Positions 49,784-58,058 are shown, counted from the first letter of the stretch. The stretch is 64,000 bases of DNA from Alphaproteobacteria bacterium (GCA_021774335.1 JAJFJD010000020.1:310001-374000); one strand, 5' to 3'. Program-made: numbers and translations. Notes: generated by a model not told the origin, from the sequence alone.

Positions 49784-50586
49784 CCGTCCGACAGACCGTC
49801 GAGGAACCGACGCAGCACGGCGGCACACTCGGCGCCATGTGAAAACGGCAACCCATGCCGGGCATGCGGAAAAACCTGAAGGCGCGCATCCGGCATTGCC
49901 TGCTGCAACGTCGCCATCATCTCCACCGGGATGAAGGGGCTGGAATCCGGATGCAGGATTAGCGTGGGCTGCGCGATCGTCGCGAGCCGGTCGGTCAGGT
50001 CGGCCTGCCGCAGTGCCGCGAGGACACCCAACACCGCCGCCGGATCGCAGGCGGCCTGCTGTTCCTGATACCAGCGGCGTTTCTCTGCCGGTACCGTATT
50101 GTCGAAGAAGCGCAGCGGCATCATGAAGTCCGACCAGCCCGCCATCCCGCCCTTTTCGATCACGTCCTGCCAGGCGGCGACATTCTGAATCGAGCCGCCC
50201 TCGTAGGAGCCGTTGCTGACGCCGACGCTCATCACCCGGTCCGGATGATCGGCGGCGCAAGCAAGGGCGACGGTGCCGCCGGTCGATTCGCCGACGAGAT
50301 GAAAGCGCGGCGCTTCCGCCGCATCGGCCACCGCCAGCACGTCGTCGATGAACCTCTGCCATTCCCAGGTGATGCCCTCCGGCACCGGCCGCGCGCCATG
50401 CCCTGGCAGATCGAAGGTGACGATCCGGTATCGGTCCGCCAACACCGGCAGCCAATCCACCCAACAATCGGCGCAGGTTCCGATTCCATGATGGAACAAG
50501 ATCGTCTCAGGCGCCTCGCGCCAAGGCGGCGTCAAATCGGTGACATTGAAGTCGATGCCGTCCGAGGTGCTGCCGGTCGGAACCAT
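49780..50586 (-). CDS. Alpha/beta-fold hydrolase
   Basis: A 268-residue alpha/beta hydrolase. The oxyanion segment is FHHGIGTCADCW, the nucleophile elbow LVGESTGGTVAL (Ser about residue 98), the acid in LILHPDSSPFIP and the histidine in HARHGLPFSHG near the end. The family includes lactonases, haloalkane dehalogenases and esterases, such as 3-oxoadipate enol-lactonase, so the substrate is open. It is tail-to-tail with gph and likely shares a transcript with the upstream cNMP-FHA gene (18-base gap). Confidence 0.87.
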   Translation of the reverse strand: MVPTGSTSDGIDFNVTDLTPPWREAPETILFHHGIGTCADCWVDWLPVLADRYRIVTFDLPGHGARPVPEGITWEWQRFIDDVLAVADAAEAPRFHLVGESTGGTVALACAADHPDRVMSVGVSNGSYEGGSIQNVAAWQDVIEKGGMAGWSDFMMPLRFFDNTVPAEKRRWYQEQQAACDPAAVLGVLAALRQADLTDRLATIAQPTLILHPDSSPFIPVEMMATLQQAMPDARLQVFPHARHGLPFSHGAECAAVLRRFLDGLSDG

Positions 50587-50604
50587 CGCCTACCCGGTCG
50601 CTTT

Positions 50605-51399
50605 CTATACTTCGATCAGGAATTTATAAGGCGAGCCGTCGCCACCGGCGATGATCGTGTTCTCGCCCGGAGTCAACGCAATCTGGTCGATCGGAAAATC
50701 GCGCCCCAGATTGCGGTCATTCACGACGGTGCCCAGCTCGCTGTTGCAATCGCGGACGAAGATACGCTTGTGATCCTCGAACAGGATGAAGTGGGCCGGC
50801 GAAAGACGGTGAGGTTCCGGGTCGAGGATGCCGAGATCGGGTTCGGCGTCTTTGTCGACCGCCAGGCCTTCCGGCACGCGGCCGACCGTGAACGGCATCT
50901 TCCCGACCTTGATCGGATCAGTCCCGATATACATTTGCAGGGCGTAGCTTCCGCCGCGAATCGTCACCGGCACGGGCGCTACGCCCGACCATTCTGTCTC
51001 GCCTCCCGCAGGGTTCGGCGCGTCGATAGCGGCTGGGACGGGTTCGGAACCGGGCAGCAGCTGGGCCACACGATTATCGACCTTACGCAGGCGAATGCTT
51101 AAACGGCGAATCAGGTTCAGTGCCAGGTCACTGTCCGCCGCGACCAATTCCAGGAATTCATTGCTTCCGAAAATGTCCGCCGAAACCGCGGTTTCCGCCC
51201 GGGCGGTCGCGCTCCGTGGCAGCCCTTCGACGACGCCCATCTCGCCAAGGAACTCGCCCGTGCGCACTCGGCCCAGCAGGACCGGCGAATCGCCGCGCTC
51301 CTTTATGACGGCGACGGTGCCCGACCGTATGAGATAGACTACGTCACTCGGGTCGCCCTCTTGGAATAGTGCCGCGCCCGCAGGGTATTCTCTGGTCAT
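50605..51399 (-). CDS. Cyclic-nucleotide-binding and FHA-domain fusion protein
   Basis: A 264-residue cytosolic protein with no DNA-binding helix. Residues about 1-115 form a cNMP domain (YPAGAALFQEGDPSDVVYLI; phosphate cassette GEFLGEMGVVEGLPRSATA with Glu53 and Arg62 both present, so nucleotide binding is plausible). A linker rich in Pro and Ala follows. Residues about 165-264 look like a forkhead-associated domain (FTVGR, LSPAHFILFEDHKRIFVRD, NSELGTVVND), which would bind phosphothreonine. No kinase gene is seen nearby. An 18-base gap suggests co-transcription with the hydrolase. Confidence 0.85.
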   Translation of the reverse strand: MTREYPAGAALFQEGDPSDVVYLIRSGTVAVIKERGDSPVLLGRVRTGEFLGEMGVVEGLPRSATARAETAVSADIFGSNEFLELVAADSDLALNLIRRLSIRLRKVDNRVAQLLPGSEPVPAAIDAPNPAGGETEWSGVAPVPVTIRGGSYALQMYIGTDPIKVGKMPFTVGRVPEGLAVDKDAEPDLGILDPEPHRLSPAHFILFEDHKRIFVRDCNSELGTVVNDRNLGRDFPIDQIALTPGENTIIAGGDGSPYKFLIEV

Positions 51400-51506
51400 C
51401 GCGTGGTCTTACGCATTGTTTGAATTGGTGCTCACGCAGCGAGTGTGACCGAAATGACTTCGGGCATCAACAGATCTCAACCAGTGGTCCCGCCAAGGAG
51501 AGACGG

Positions 51507-52616
51507 CTATTCGGCCGCGAGGGCGAGCGGCCTGGGAGTCGGCATCGCCGCCGGATTGATCTCGGCCAATGGCTTGCCGAAATGTTTCTCGACCAGCGGG
51601 ACAACCTTCCCGGCAAGCAGTTCCATCGACTTCAAGGCTGTCGCGCTTGGCACGTCGCCGACCTGGAAATAGCAATTGATGTGGCTCGGACCGTAGAGTT
51701 CGATTTCGGCGCAGAGTTTCTCCGCCACGGTATCCACGTCACCCGCAAGGATATTTCGTTCGACCCGCTCCAGCGGCGGCTCGCCCTCGAACGACGCTTC
51801 CTCGACCATATAGTCGTCGGCCACGACTTCCCGTCGGGTCCGCAACGCGACCGCGATACGCTGTTGATACCGCGCGCCATCGACATACCGTTCGACCTCT
51901 TTGCGGTCGTCGCTCACGCATAGGAAGCGCAAAACACCAATCGGAATCCCGGCCGGATCCTTCCCTTCCTCGCGGTAACAGTCTTCGATCTGACTGCGCA
52001 GGTCGCGGACCTTTTTCGGACTGCCGATGCCACCCGAGATAAACGGGATATAGCCGTCGCGTGCGCAGCGGCGATGACTTTCGGGATCCTTGCCGGCAAG
52101 CCAGATCGGCGGCCGCGGATCCTGGACCGGCCGGATGTTGATCGCCGTCTGCTTCTGCTGGAAATACGTACCGTCATAGCTGAAATTCGGTTGGCGCAGG
52201 CCCAGCTCGATCATGTCGAGCATTTCGTGAAACATCACCTTGTTGTTGGCTATGTCGGCACCCAACCGTTCGAACTCGTAATTCTGGTATCCGCTGCCGA
52301 CGCCGACATCGAGCCGACCGTTGGACAATGCGTCGACCATGGCGATTTCAGCGATGAGCCGCGCCGGCGTATGAAGCGGCAGGATCACGACTGCGCTGCC
52401 AACCCGGATGCGCTTGGTGATCGCCGCCACATGGGCGCACATCATCAGCGGCGACGGCACCAGGCTGTAATTCGAGAAATGGTGCTCGGCGAACCAGACC
52501 CGGCTAAAACCCAACTCCTCGGCCGCACGAGTGTGGTCCAGCGCCTCATTAATCAGGTCCTGCGAGGTCTTCGACCGGTCGCGGTGCTGCAGCAGGTTAA
52601 ACAGGCCAAAATCCAT
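51507..52616 (-). CDS. LLM-class flavin-dependent oxidoreductase
   Basis: A 369-residue luciferase-like monooxygenase. It has the strand MDFGLFNLLQHRD, the FSRVWFAEHHFSNYSLVPSPL segment (WFAEHHF is diagnostic), SAVVILPLHTPARLIAEIAMVDALSNGRLDVGVGSGYQ in pieces and the WLAGKDPES loop. FMNH2-dependent oxygenation of an unknown substrate is expected. Start ATG 52616 is preferred over the TTG at 52628. Its 5' end is close to the DUF3108 gene on the same strand. Confidence 0.87.
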   Translation of the reverse strand: MDFGLFNLLQHRDRSKTSQDLINEALDHTRAAEELGFSRVWFAEHHFSNYSLVPSPLMMCAHVAAITKRIRVGSAVVILPLHTPARLIAEIAMVDALSNGRLDVGVGSGYQNYEFERLGADIANNKVMFHEMLDMIELGLRQPNFSYDGTYFQQKQTAINIRPVQDPRPPIWLAGKDPESHRRCARDGYIPFISGGIGSPKKVRDLRSQIEDCYREEGKDPAGIPIGVLRFLCVSDDRKEVERYVDGARYQQRIAVALRTRREVVADDYMVEEASFEGEPPLERVERNILAGDVDTVAEKLCAEIELYGPSHINCYFQVGDVPSATALKSMELLAGKVVPLVEKHFGKPLAEINPAAMPTPRPLALAAE

Positions 52617-52693
52617 CCCGAGCCCCAATTCTTGTTATCGCATGCCTACTTTCGAAAAAGCACAGATGCCGAATTGGCGCAAGTTGGGGGCCG

Positions 52694-53566
52694 TCACCGA
52701 GCGGCGAATCCTTCGACCGCGATCACCTTCTTGCCGCGCTGTACTCGCACAAGATGGATGCGCAGCTCGCCGAAGCCGGTATCGGCGGTAAAGCGCACGG
52801 GCACAGGCGGCACCTGGGCCATCGGGCTGGCGACCCAGAGCGTCGGCGCGGTCACCGGGCGGCGGAAATCGGTACGCTTCTTCCAGAAACCGGCGATCCG
52901 CTTGAGCTGGAAGTTGCAGCGCCGCGCCGAACCCGCAAAGACCGAGGAGTGGAGCCTCGGCAGCACCGACTGTTCGCCGGGCGATACCGACATGTCGTAA
53001 CGGCGCCGGCCGTCGAAGACCCGGAACGCGCCGTCGCAGCGCCCACCCTCGGCCATCCTCAGCAACACCGTCAGGGTGGCCGACAACGGGTCGATCGTCC
53101 CCTTGGTCAATGGCGGCGGCACGGGGTCGCGTTCCGTCCCGTCAGGCGGTGGTGAAACGTCGAATTCGACCGTTCCGCTGTCCCCAATGCCGGTGCTGTC
53201 CGGGTAGGCGAGCCGGACCTTGCGCAATTTGCCGCGCCATTGGCCGTCCACTTCGTGGCGGCGCGGCCGCAGCGTACCGGCTATCCGGCCGCCTTCGGTC
53301 CGCGCCTCGCTGCGCCACTCGAAGAACCATGAGGCCATGCCTTGGCTTTTGGCCCGGGTCACGACCTTGTAGCGGTCGCCCGATAGCTCCAGGTCCGCCT
53401 CAGCGGACACCACATAGAACGGCCCGATATACGCGTCATAGGCAAGCCGCACCGTGTCCTCCGCCGCCTTTGCCGCCGGGCTCGCGATCAAAACGGCAAG
53501 CATAGCGGCAGCGGTCGAAAACCACCGGAGCTTAGGTGAACGGTCGGCTTGGATGACACAACGCAT
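52694..53566 (-). CDS. DUF3108 domain-containing exported protein
   Basis: A 290-residue protein with an N-terminal signal peptide (hydrophobic core AAAMLAVLIASPAAKAA around residues 20-35). The rest matches the DUF3108 type: RLAYDAYIGPFYVVSAEADLELS, the SWFFEWRSEARTEGG strand and a final VRFTADTGFGELRIHLVRVQRGKK. Such proteins are predicted to be periplasmic beta-barrel-like folds of unknown function in Proteobacteria. The gene stands on its own between the GMC oxidoreductase and an LLM oxidoreductase. Confidence 0.82.
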   Translation of the reverse strand: MRCVIQADRSPKLRWFSTAAAMLAVLIASPAAKAAEDTVRLAYDAYIGPFYVVSAEADLELSGDRYKVVTRAKSQGMASWFFEWRSEARTEGGRIAGTLRPRRHEVDGQWRGKLRKVRLAYPDSTGIGDSGTVEFDVSPPPDGTERDPVPPPLTKGTIDPLSATLTVLLRMAEGGRCDGAFRVFDGRRRYDMSVSPGEQSVLPRLHSSVFAGSARRCNFQLKRIAGFWKKRTDFRRPVTAPTLWVASPMAQVPPVPVRFTADTGFGELRIHLVRVQRGKKVIAVEGFAAR

Positions 53567-53648
53567 AGTCTAGACTTACGACATCCACAGGGCGGGTCAA
53601 GCATCGGCCTCTGGCAGCCAGCGAGCCATAGCCTGTCTTGGCGGAACG

Positions 53649-55232
53649 CTAGTGGATGGGCCGGCGCAAATGCTCCGCCAGCCGAACCGCCAGCGCGACG
53701 ATCGTCAGCGTCGGTACCCCAGCGCCAGATGTTGGGAAAACGGAACTCCCGGCGATGTATAGGTTGGCAACGCCATGGACCCGGCAATCGCGATCGACAA
53801 CACCCAGCTTCGGGTCGTCACTCATCCGCGTGGTGCCGATTTGGTGCCAACCCCAGCCAAGATGCTCGGGCCAGCCGTCCTTCCCTTTCCGGTCAATATC
53901 AAGCCGTAAGCGGCCAAGATCCTTGACGCCGAGACCGGTCGCCATCGTCTTCGCTGCTTCGGTAACGGTGCGATGGTCGTTCGCCGTCAGACGCCAATCG
54001 AGATCGACTTGGTTCAGGCCGAAGGCGTCCTTCTTGTCGCTCAGCATTACGCGGCTATCGGGGTTGGGTTCCTGTTCGATAGAAAGCTGCACGCCAAAAT
54101 ACTGTGCCGCACTCTTGTCACCCTGCAGATAGCCGTAGACTGACTTCGCGACGTCATCGATATCAGCCACCATATTGCCCAGATGCGTTCCGAAATCGTC
54201 CGGCCACCGGCCGCGGCGAAACTGATCCCGCACGGTTTTCAACGACTTGGCGCCGGCTGAACTTTCGCCTTCCGAGAAGCCTGTCAATTGAACCCGGGCG
54301 GACGTGATCCGTTTTTGCCGCTGAGTGTCGGCGTCAACTTCCAAGCAGGCACATACACCGAGATCGTGATATCCGATCCGGGTATTGTAAAAATCGAACG
54401 ACCGGCCGCCGCTCGGCGCGAACAATCCGATCTCTATCCCCGGGTGCTCCATGAAGTAGCGGCCCACCAAATCATGCTGATTGCCGATTCCGCGCTTGGC
54501 CACGTTTCGCGACAGCAACAGCAGCCGCGCGTTTTCCAACCCGCCGGTCGCCAGGACGAACCGCCGCGCCGCAACCGTGAAACGCGCTCCTGACAGCGTC
54601 CCAACACGCACGCTCTCCAACTTGTTGGCGTCCTGCGACAACTCCATGTTGAGCACGTTCGCGTGGAGAAAGACCTCGACATTCGTGGCCTTTTCCAGCC
54701 GCGCGCGATAGACCTCGCCAAAGCGTGTCGGCGGCGAAAACCGGTAAATGGTGGACATCAACCCGGAGCCCGATAGCGGCATCTCGGCGATCCGCGGATT
54801 CTTGAACGCCGTCGCGGCGGCGCCCACATCGTAATCCGCAGTACCGGTCTCGCAATACTCAGCCGCCGCGCGATAATAAGGATCGAGCGATTTCAGTGTG
54901 ATCGGCCAGCCGCCATACGGAACCCAATCGCGATTCTCGAACTCGATGTCGCGGAACGGCCGGCACCAACCGCCCCAATGATTGGTGCTCCCGCCCAAAT
55001 ACCGAAGCCGGACCACATCAAGGTCGGCATAGGGTTGCCCGGAGTTGCCCCCGACGGAAAGCTCGTTGGTATCGTCGTCGAATTCCGTCCCGCCACTTTC
55101 CAGGACACAGACACTCATGCCGGTGTCCACAAGTTCCAGCGCCATGGTGATCCCCGCTGCGCCGGCGCCGATGATGCACACATCGTATGATTTCTGAGGC
55201 TTGGCCGTTTCCAGTCTGGCGTCGATCAGCAT
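53649..55232 (-). CDS. GMC-family FAD oxidoreductase
   Basis: A 527-residue GMC oxidoreductase (glucose-methanol-choline). The FAD motif VCIIGAGAAGITMALELVDTG is at about residue 20, GGSTNHWGGWCRPF follows, and the C-terminal GWGWHQIGTTRMSDDPKLGVVD and IAGSSVFPTSGAGVPTLTIVALA carry the usual catalytic His and FAD-binding residues. It has no signal of its own, but the small twin-arginine protein gene directly upstream (2-base gap) may provide export in the gluconate-dehydrogenase manner. Substrate is probably a sugar or alcohol; unknown. Confidence 0.87.
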   Translation of the reverse strand: MLIDARLETAKPQKSYDVCIIGAGAAGITMALELVDTGMSVCVLESGGTEFDDDTNELSVGGNSGQPYADLDVVRLRYLGGSTNHWGGWCRPFRDIEFENRDWVPYGGWPITLKSLDPYYRAAAEYCETGTADYDVGAAATAFKNPRIAEMPLSGSGLMSTIYRFSPPTRFGEVYRARLEKATNVEVFLHANVLNMELSQDANKLESVRVGTLSGARFTVAARRFVLATGGLENARLLLLSRNVAKRGIGNQHDLVGRYFMEHPGIEIGLFAPSGGRSFDFYNTRIGYHDLGVCACLEVDADTQRQKRITSARVQLTGFSEGESSAGAKSLKTVRDQFRRGRWPDDFGTHLGNMVADIDDVAKSVYGYLQGDKSAAQYFGVQLSIEQEPNPDSRVMLSDKKDAFGLNQVDLDWRLTANDHRTVTEAAKTMATGLGVKDLGRLRLDIDRKGKDGWPEHLGWGWHQIGTTRMSDDPKLGVVDRDCRVHGVANLYIAGSSVFPTSGAGVPTLTIVALAVRLAEHLRRPIH

Positions 55233-55234
55233 GG

Positions 55235-55642
55235 CTAGACGCCAGCCCTAACCGCCGCGACAAGCGCACACACCGTCACCTCCGAGCGGGACAGCACCCA
55301 TCCGTCCAGATCCACAACGTCGCCTCGCCGAAAATCGGAAGCACGAAGCCGCGCAAGCGCATCGGCCAACTCCTGGCCTGCCACTGTTTGCCGGGCGTAG
55401 GGAGCAAGAAGCTCCGTAACCTGACGGGCGAGCGCCTCGGCGTCGGCTTCCTCCGGGTGCTCCGCGAGGTAGGCGTTGCCCAGCGCACGGGCCGATGCCG
55501 CATTTGGCAACACCTCTTCCAATCGCGCACTCAGGGTAGGAATTGCCGGTCTCCCGGCCAACGCTCCCCATACCGGATGGGAGGTAAGGGCCGCAACGGA
55601 CGACCCGACCAACGAAATGAAACGCCTGCGCAGAAGGGTCAT
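55235..55642 (-). CDS. Small twin-arginine signal protein paired with the GMC oxidoreductase
   Basis: A 135-residue protein with a Tat-type signal: LLRRRFISLVGSSVAAL at the N-terminus, followed by a cleavage-like region near WGALAG. The mature part is short and helical, ending DVVDLDGWVLSRSEVTVCALVAA. It lies two bases upstream of the GMC gene. Small Tat-signal subunits of gluconate/sorbitol-type dehydrogenases escort the flavoprotein partner through Tat; I infer the same here, but sequence similarity to known subunit 3 is not clear. I do not recognise a specific family. Confidence 0.78.
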   Translation of the reverse strand: MTLLRRRFISLVGSSVAALTSHPVWGALAGRPAIPTLSARLEEVLPNAASARALGNAYLAEHPEEADAEALARQVTELLAPYARQTVAGQELADALARLRASDFRRGDVVDLDGWVLSRSEVTVCALVAAVRAGV

Positions 55643-55851
55643 TAGGTCAATTCGTTGTTTTCACGCGGAAAAACACTTCTAAGGTCAACGAACCCAATCG
55701 TCTCCCTGCGCCGCCAAAAGACCCGCGATCGAAAGGACAGGCCAAGCGGCGACAAGTGAAAATCACCCCCACCAAGGCAGCGAGTCGGCACCGACAATAC
55801 AGCGTTTAGCTTAGGCGTCCGTTAACGGCAAGGCAGGTCAAGCGCCGTCCC

Positions 55852-55880
55852 TTGACAGCCCGCAAGCCCGGGCGTAGATG
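55852..55880 (+). promoter_or_regulatory. Sigma70-type promoter of tRNA-Val
   Basis: TTGACA (55852-55857), a 17-base spacer and TAGATG (55875-55880) stand 21 bases before the mature tRNA 5' end. A near-consensus -35 with perfect spacing suits a stable RNA gene. Confidence 0.65.
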
Positions 55881-55901
55881 TGCGGTCCGCCAAATACCGG
55901 C

Positions 55902-55976
55902 GGGCGCGTAGCTCAGCGGGAGAGCACCGTCTTCACACGGCGGGGGTCGCTGGTTCAATCCCAGCCGCGCCCACCA
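55902..55976 (+). tRNA. tRNA-Val (anticodon CAC), CCA encoded
   Basis: A full cloverleaf can be drawn: acceptor GGGCGCG/CGCGCCC, D-stem GCTC/GAGC, anticodon stem CCGTC/GGCGG with loop TTCACAC (anticodon CAC), T-stem GCTGG/CCAGC with loop TTCAATC, discriminator A and an encoded CCA. The last 30 bases are typical targets for tyrosine integrases, and a broken integrase gene lies just downstream. Confidence 0.95.
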
Positions 55977-56021
55977 TATTTTCAATAAGTTACTGGATTT
56001 CTTGAATTCCGTGTCTGTTGC

Positions 56022-56041
56022 TGGCAACCATATGGCAACCA
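56022..56041 (+). repeat. TGGCAACCA direct repeat next to tRNA-Val
   Basis: TGGCAACCA occurs at 56022-56030 and 56033-56041, an 11-base period, 46 bases past the tRNA end and before the integrase remnant. The spacing is suggestive of an integrase arm-type site or another binding site. Confidence 0.5.
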
Positions 56042-56084
56042 ACAGACCACTTCTTACGCCTCTACTGAAATCACATCATACGAT

Positions 56085-56626
56085 GATATAGAACGGCTCG
56101 GAAATCATGTGATGGCAATGAAAGTCGTCAACGCTGCCCCTTAGCCTGCATTCTATTGCTGGCTCTAACCGGTGCCTGTTTGCGCGAAATTCTAAATGCG
56201 AAATGGTCCTATGTGGATTGGGACCATAATTCATTACGCTTGCCGGACAGCAAATCGAATAAGCCGAAATCGATCTACCTATGCCCGGAAGCAATCAAAA
56301 TTCTTAGATCACTCTCGGGACAAGACAACAACCCATACATCATCGCCGGAACGAATTAGAATCAGCCCCTCGTCGGCATCCAGAAAATTTGGGAGCGATT
56401 TCACGAAGAAGCTGATCTCAATGACGTTCGCCTTCATGATCTCCGTTATTCATTTGCCAGCGCAGGAATTTTGATAGGCTTCACTCTGCCGATGCTTGGA
56501 AATGCGTTGGGACATAGCAACACTGCAACGACTGAACGTTATGCGCATTTGGCAGACGGTCCTGTGCAACAAGAGAGCAATGAGATTGGGTCGTCTATAG
56601 CAGTCGCATTGTCGATTTATGGTTAG
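56085..56626 (+). pseudogene. Degenerate phage-type tyrosine integrase, C-terminal part
   Basis: The catalytic half of a tyrosine recombinase is readable only with two lesions. In frame 0, a possible start reads ...DIERLGNHVMAMKVVNAAP then stops at 56142. The homologous region continues in frame 2 as LALTGACLREILNAKWSYVDW (56156 on), implying a frameshift near 56140. The same frame hits an in-frame TAG at 56357, then continues with ERFHEEADLNDVRLHDLRYSFAS, LGNALGHSNTATTERYAHL and a stop at 56624-56626. The conserved Arg (GACLRE), His-x-x-Arg (HDLR), His (LGHS) and Tyr (RYAHL) are all present. The N-terminal half is missing. Its place beside tRNA-Val makes it the relic of an element that used this tRNA as attachment site. 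Confidence 0.9.
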
Positions 56627-56898
56627 CTGATATCAAAAAAAGATCGGAATGATTTCAAGTCAGCGTTTGAATTTGAGCAGCGTTCCTGTCCCCAGATATT
56701 GATGCTTGCTACAGGGTAAGAACGAGGCGTTTTTACAATGCCATAATATGAAAATGGCTCTTTCGATGAATAATCGCCGGTTTTATAAGGGTTTCCCCAC
56801 ATCATAGAACGCTTTGGACCCGAAATTTGGCCATCATGTAATGAGCAATTACCCCATATCATGATGGTGAAATGCACGTTTTTAGGCGTGTTATCCAT
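56623..56898 (-). CDS. Possible small AT-rich hypothetical ORF
   Basis: A 91-residue ATG-initiated frame with lower GC than the chromosome. A weak AGGCGAGAT lies just upstream of the ATG. The product is rich in Ser, Asn and Trp, with no signal, membrane segment or family I recognise. The start sits inside a 9-bp inverted repeat (56880-56911). It may be a real island gene or a chance ORF in degraded DNA. Confidence 0.3.
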   Translation of the reverse strand: MDNTPKNVHFTIMIWGNCSLHDGQISGPKRSMMWGNPYKTGDYSSKEPFSYYGIVKTPRSYPVASINIWGQERCSNSNADLKSFRSFFDIS

Positions 56899-56911
56899 AT
56901 CTCGCCTAAAA
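56880..56911. repeat. 9-bp perfect inverted repeat around the hypothetical ORF start
   Basis: TTTTAGGCG (56880-56888) and CGCCTAAAA (56903-56911) are exact reverse complements with a 14-base loop. They flank the ATG of the small minus-strand ORF. Could be an operator or a remnant of mobile DNA. Confidence 0.6.
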
Positions 56912-56934
56912 CCCGCAGAAATCTAACGTTTCAC

Positions 56935-56965
56935 CTATGGTGACGTGAAAAACTTCACGCCATAG
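56935..56965. repeat. Long hairpin in AT-rich intergenic DNA
   Basis: CTATGG-TGA-CGTGAA-AAAC-TTCACG-CCATAG makes a 12-bp stem with a 3-base bulge and a 4-base loop. It stands with no gene for it, between the small ORF and the first 70-bp repeat. No poly-T follows, so a terminator is unlikely. Confidence 0.6.
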
Positions 56966-57013
56966 TAAAATCGGCTCGCGGGCCTCAGAGATATATTCGA
57001 TCTATCTTATTGT

Positions 57014-57084
57014 GTCCGCTCTTCACCCTATCGCGGACATTCGCGCTATCAGACCCGATTCCGCTTATGGCCCATAACGGACAC
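57014..57084 (+). repeat. Dispersed ~70-bp intergenic repeat, copy A
   Basis: Contains GTCCGCTCTTCACCCTATCG, CGGACATTCGCGC, GACCCGATTCCGCTTATGG and CCCATAACGGACA in this order. The order and words match copies at 59211-59284 and 61331-61405: ACCCT..CGGACATT, then CTTCCG...T, then CCC.TAACGGAC. It lies between the integrase relic and the HxlR cassette. Confidence 0.6.
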
Positions 57085-57194
57085 CCCGATTTCCTCCAAC
57101 CGAAAAGTCAGTTCACGCACCGGTTGGTGATCAAAAACGGTCGTTTTTGGCCATTAGCACAATAGCAACCTGGGCCAGAGGCGTTCGTGCGGGG

Positions 57195-57914
57195 TCAGCC
57201 GAAACGAAGCACTCTTTGCTCGGGTGGTCGCTTTGCGATGTTAGACACTGAACTCAACCCAAGCCATTCTGGCACATCCCGGGTAAGCCTTGGCGGCCCG
57301 TCGACATATAGGCGACCTTCCTCTTGGGCCTGAGTGATGGAAAGCCAACCCATCCAGACGCGTGTGAAGTCCTTGACGCCAGCCTCGATGAACACATCGA
57401 CGTCATGGCCAGGATCGATATAGCAGACGTCAATTTCGCCATTTTCAACCACAAGCCAGTGATTGGTCTTGCCGTCCGGGCCGTCTGGAAAATGGAAATG
57501 CAGGACGAAGGGGCTGCCTAGGCTCTCGGGGAGCCGCAGGTTCCGGCGCACATCCCACATCAGGAAATCGGTATCCACATCCTCCAGCGAGGGCTCGGTG
57601 TCGATCCATTCCTGGCCCCACTCGGCAACACCGCGCACGATGGGCCCGAGCGATTGCCCTGCTTCGGTCAGGCGGTAGTGCGTGGGCTTTCCGGGGCCCT
57701 GCGCCTCTCGCGTGATCAGGCCTGCGGCTTCAAGCTCCTTCAGGCGCTGCGACAGCATGCTGCGCGACACAAGCGGTACGCCGCGCGCGATATCGTTGAA
57801 CTGTGTCGAGCCTTCCAGCAATTCGCGAAGCAACAGCAGGGTCCAGCGGGTCCCGAGTATCTCCGCCGCCATCGAGAGCGGGCAGTACTGTCCGTAGCGC
57901 GGTCGTTTCTGCAT
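57195..57914 (-). CDS. HxlR-family regulator with C-terminal SCP2-like domain
   Basis: A 239-residue protein. Residues 1-110 are an HxlR winged helix (RYGQYCPLSMAAEILGTRWT, LEAAGLITREAQGPGKPTHY). Residues about 120-220 look like a sterol-carrier-protein-2 fold (FVLHFHFPDGPDGKTNHWL, IDVCYIDPGHDVDVFI). The start ATG 57914 follows GGGGGGCGCACC. It is divergent from the DUF4242 and FMN-binding genes, so it likely controls them. A longer open frame to 58256 is not supported by a ribosome-binding site. Confidence 0.88.
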   Translation of the reverse strand: MQKRPRYGQYCPLSMAAEILGTRWTLLLLRELLEGSTQFNDIARGVPLVSRSMLSQRLKELEAAGLITREAQGPGKPTHYRLTEAGQSLGPIVRGVAEWGQEWIDTEPSLEDVDTDFLMWDVRRNLRLPESLGSPFVLHFHFPDGPDGKTNHWLVVENGEIDVCYIDPGHDVDVFIEAGVKDFTRVWMGWLSITQAQEEGRLYVDGPPRLTRDVPEWLGLSSVSNIAKRPPEQRVLRFG

Positions 57915-58058
57915 GGTGCGCCCCCCTTTAGTCTTTTCACGACTGTAGCGCCGCCGTGCCGAGGAACCAGTTCGAAAACCGGACTGGATGAAACGCCGTC
58001 TGATTCCCGAAGGTAGGACATGCGCCATCGGTGGTCGGTGGTCGTTCAGGAGGACGTC

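Noticed and set aside
49037..50467. A 476-residue open frame on the minus strand over gph and the alpha/beta hydrolase gene
   Set aside because: It overlaps two clear genes in another frame, has an odd Arg/Gly-rich composition and no family match. High-GC DNA makes long shadow frames.
56156..56359. A 67-residue plus-strand ORF read as a stand-alone small gene
   Set aside because: It is a middle piece of the integrase relic: the homology continues in the same frame across the TAG at 56357 and starts before it in another frame.
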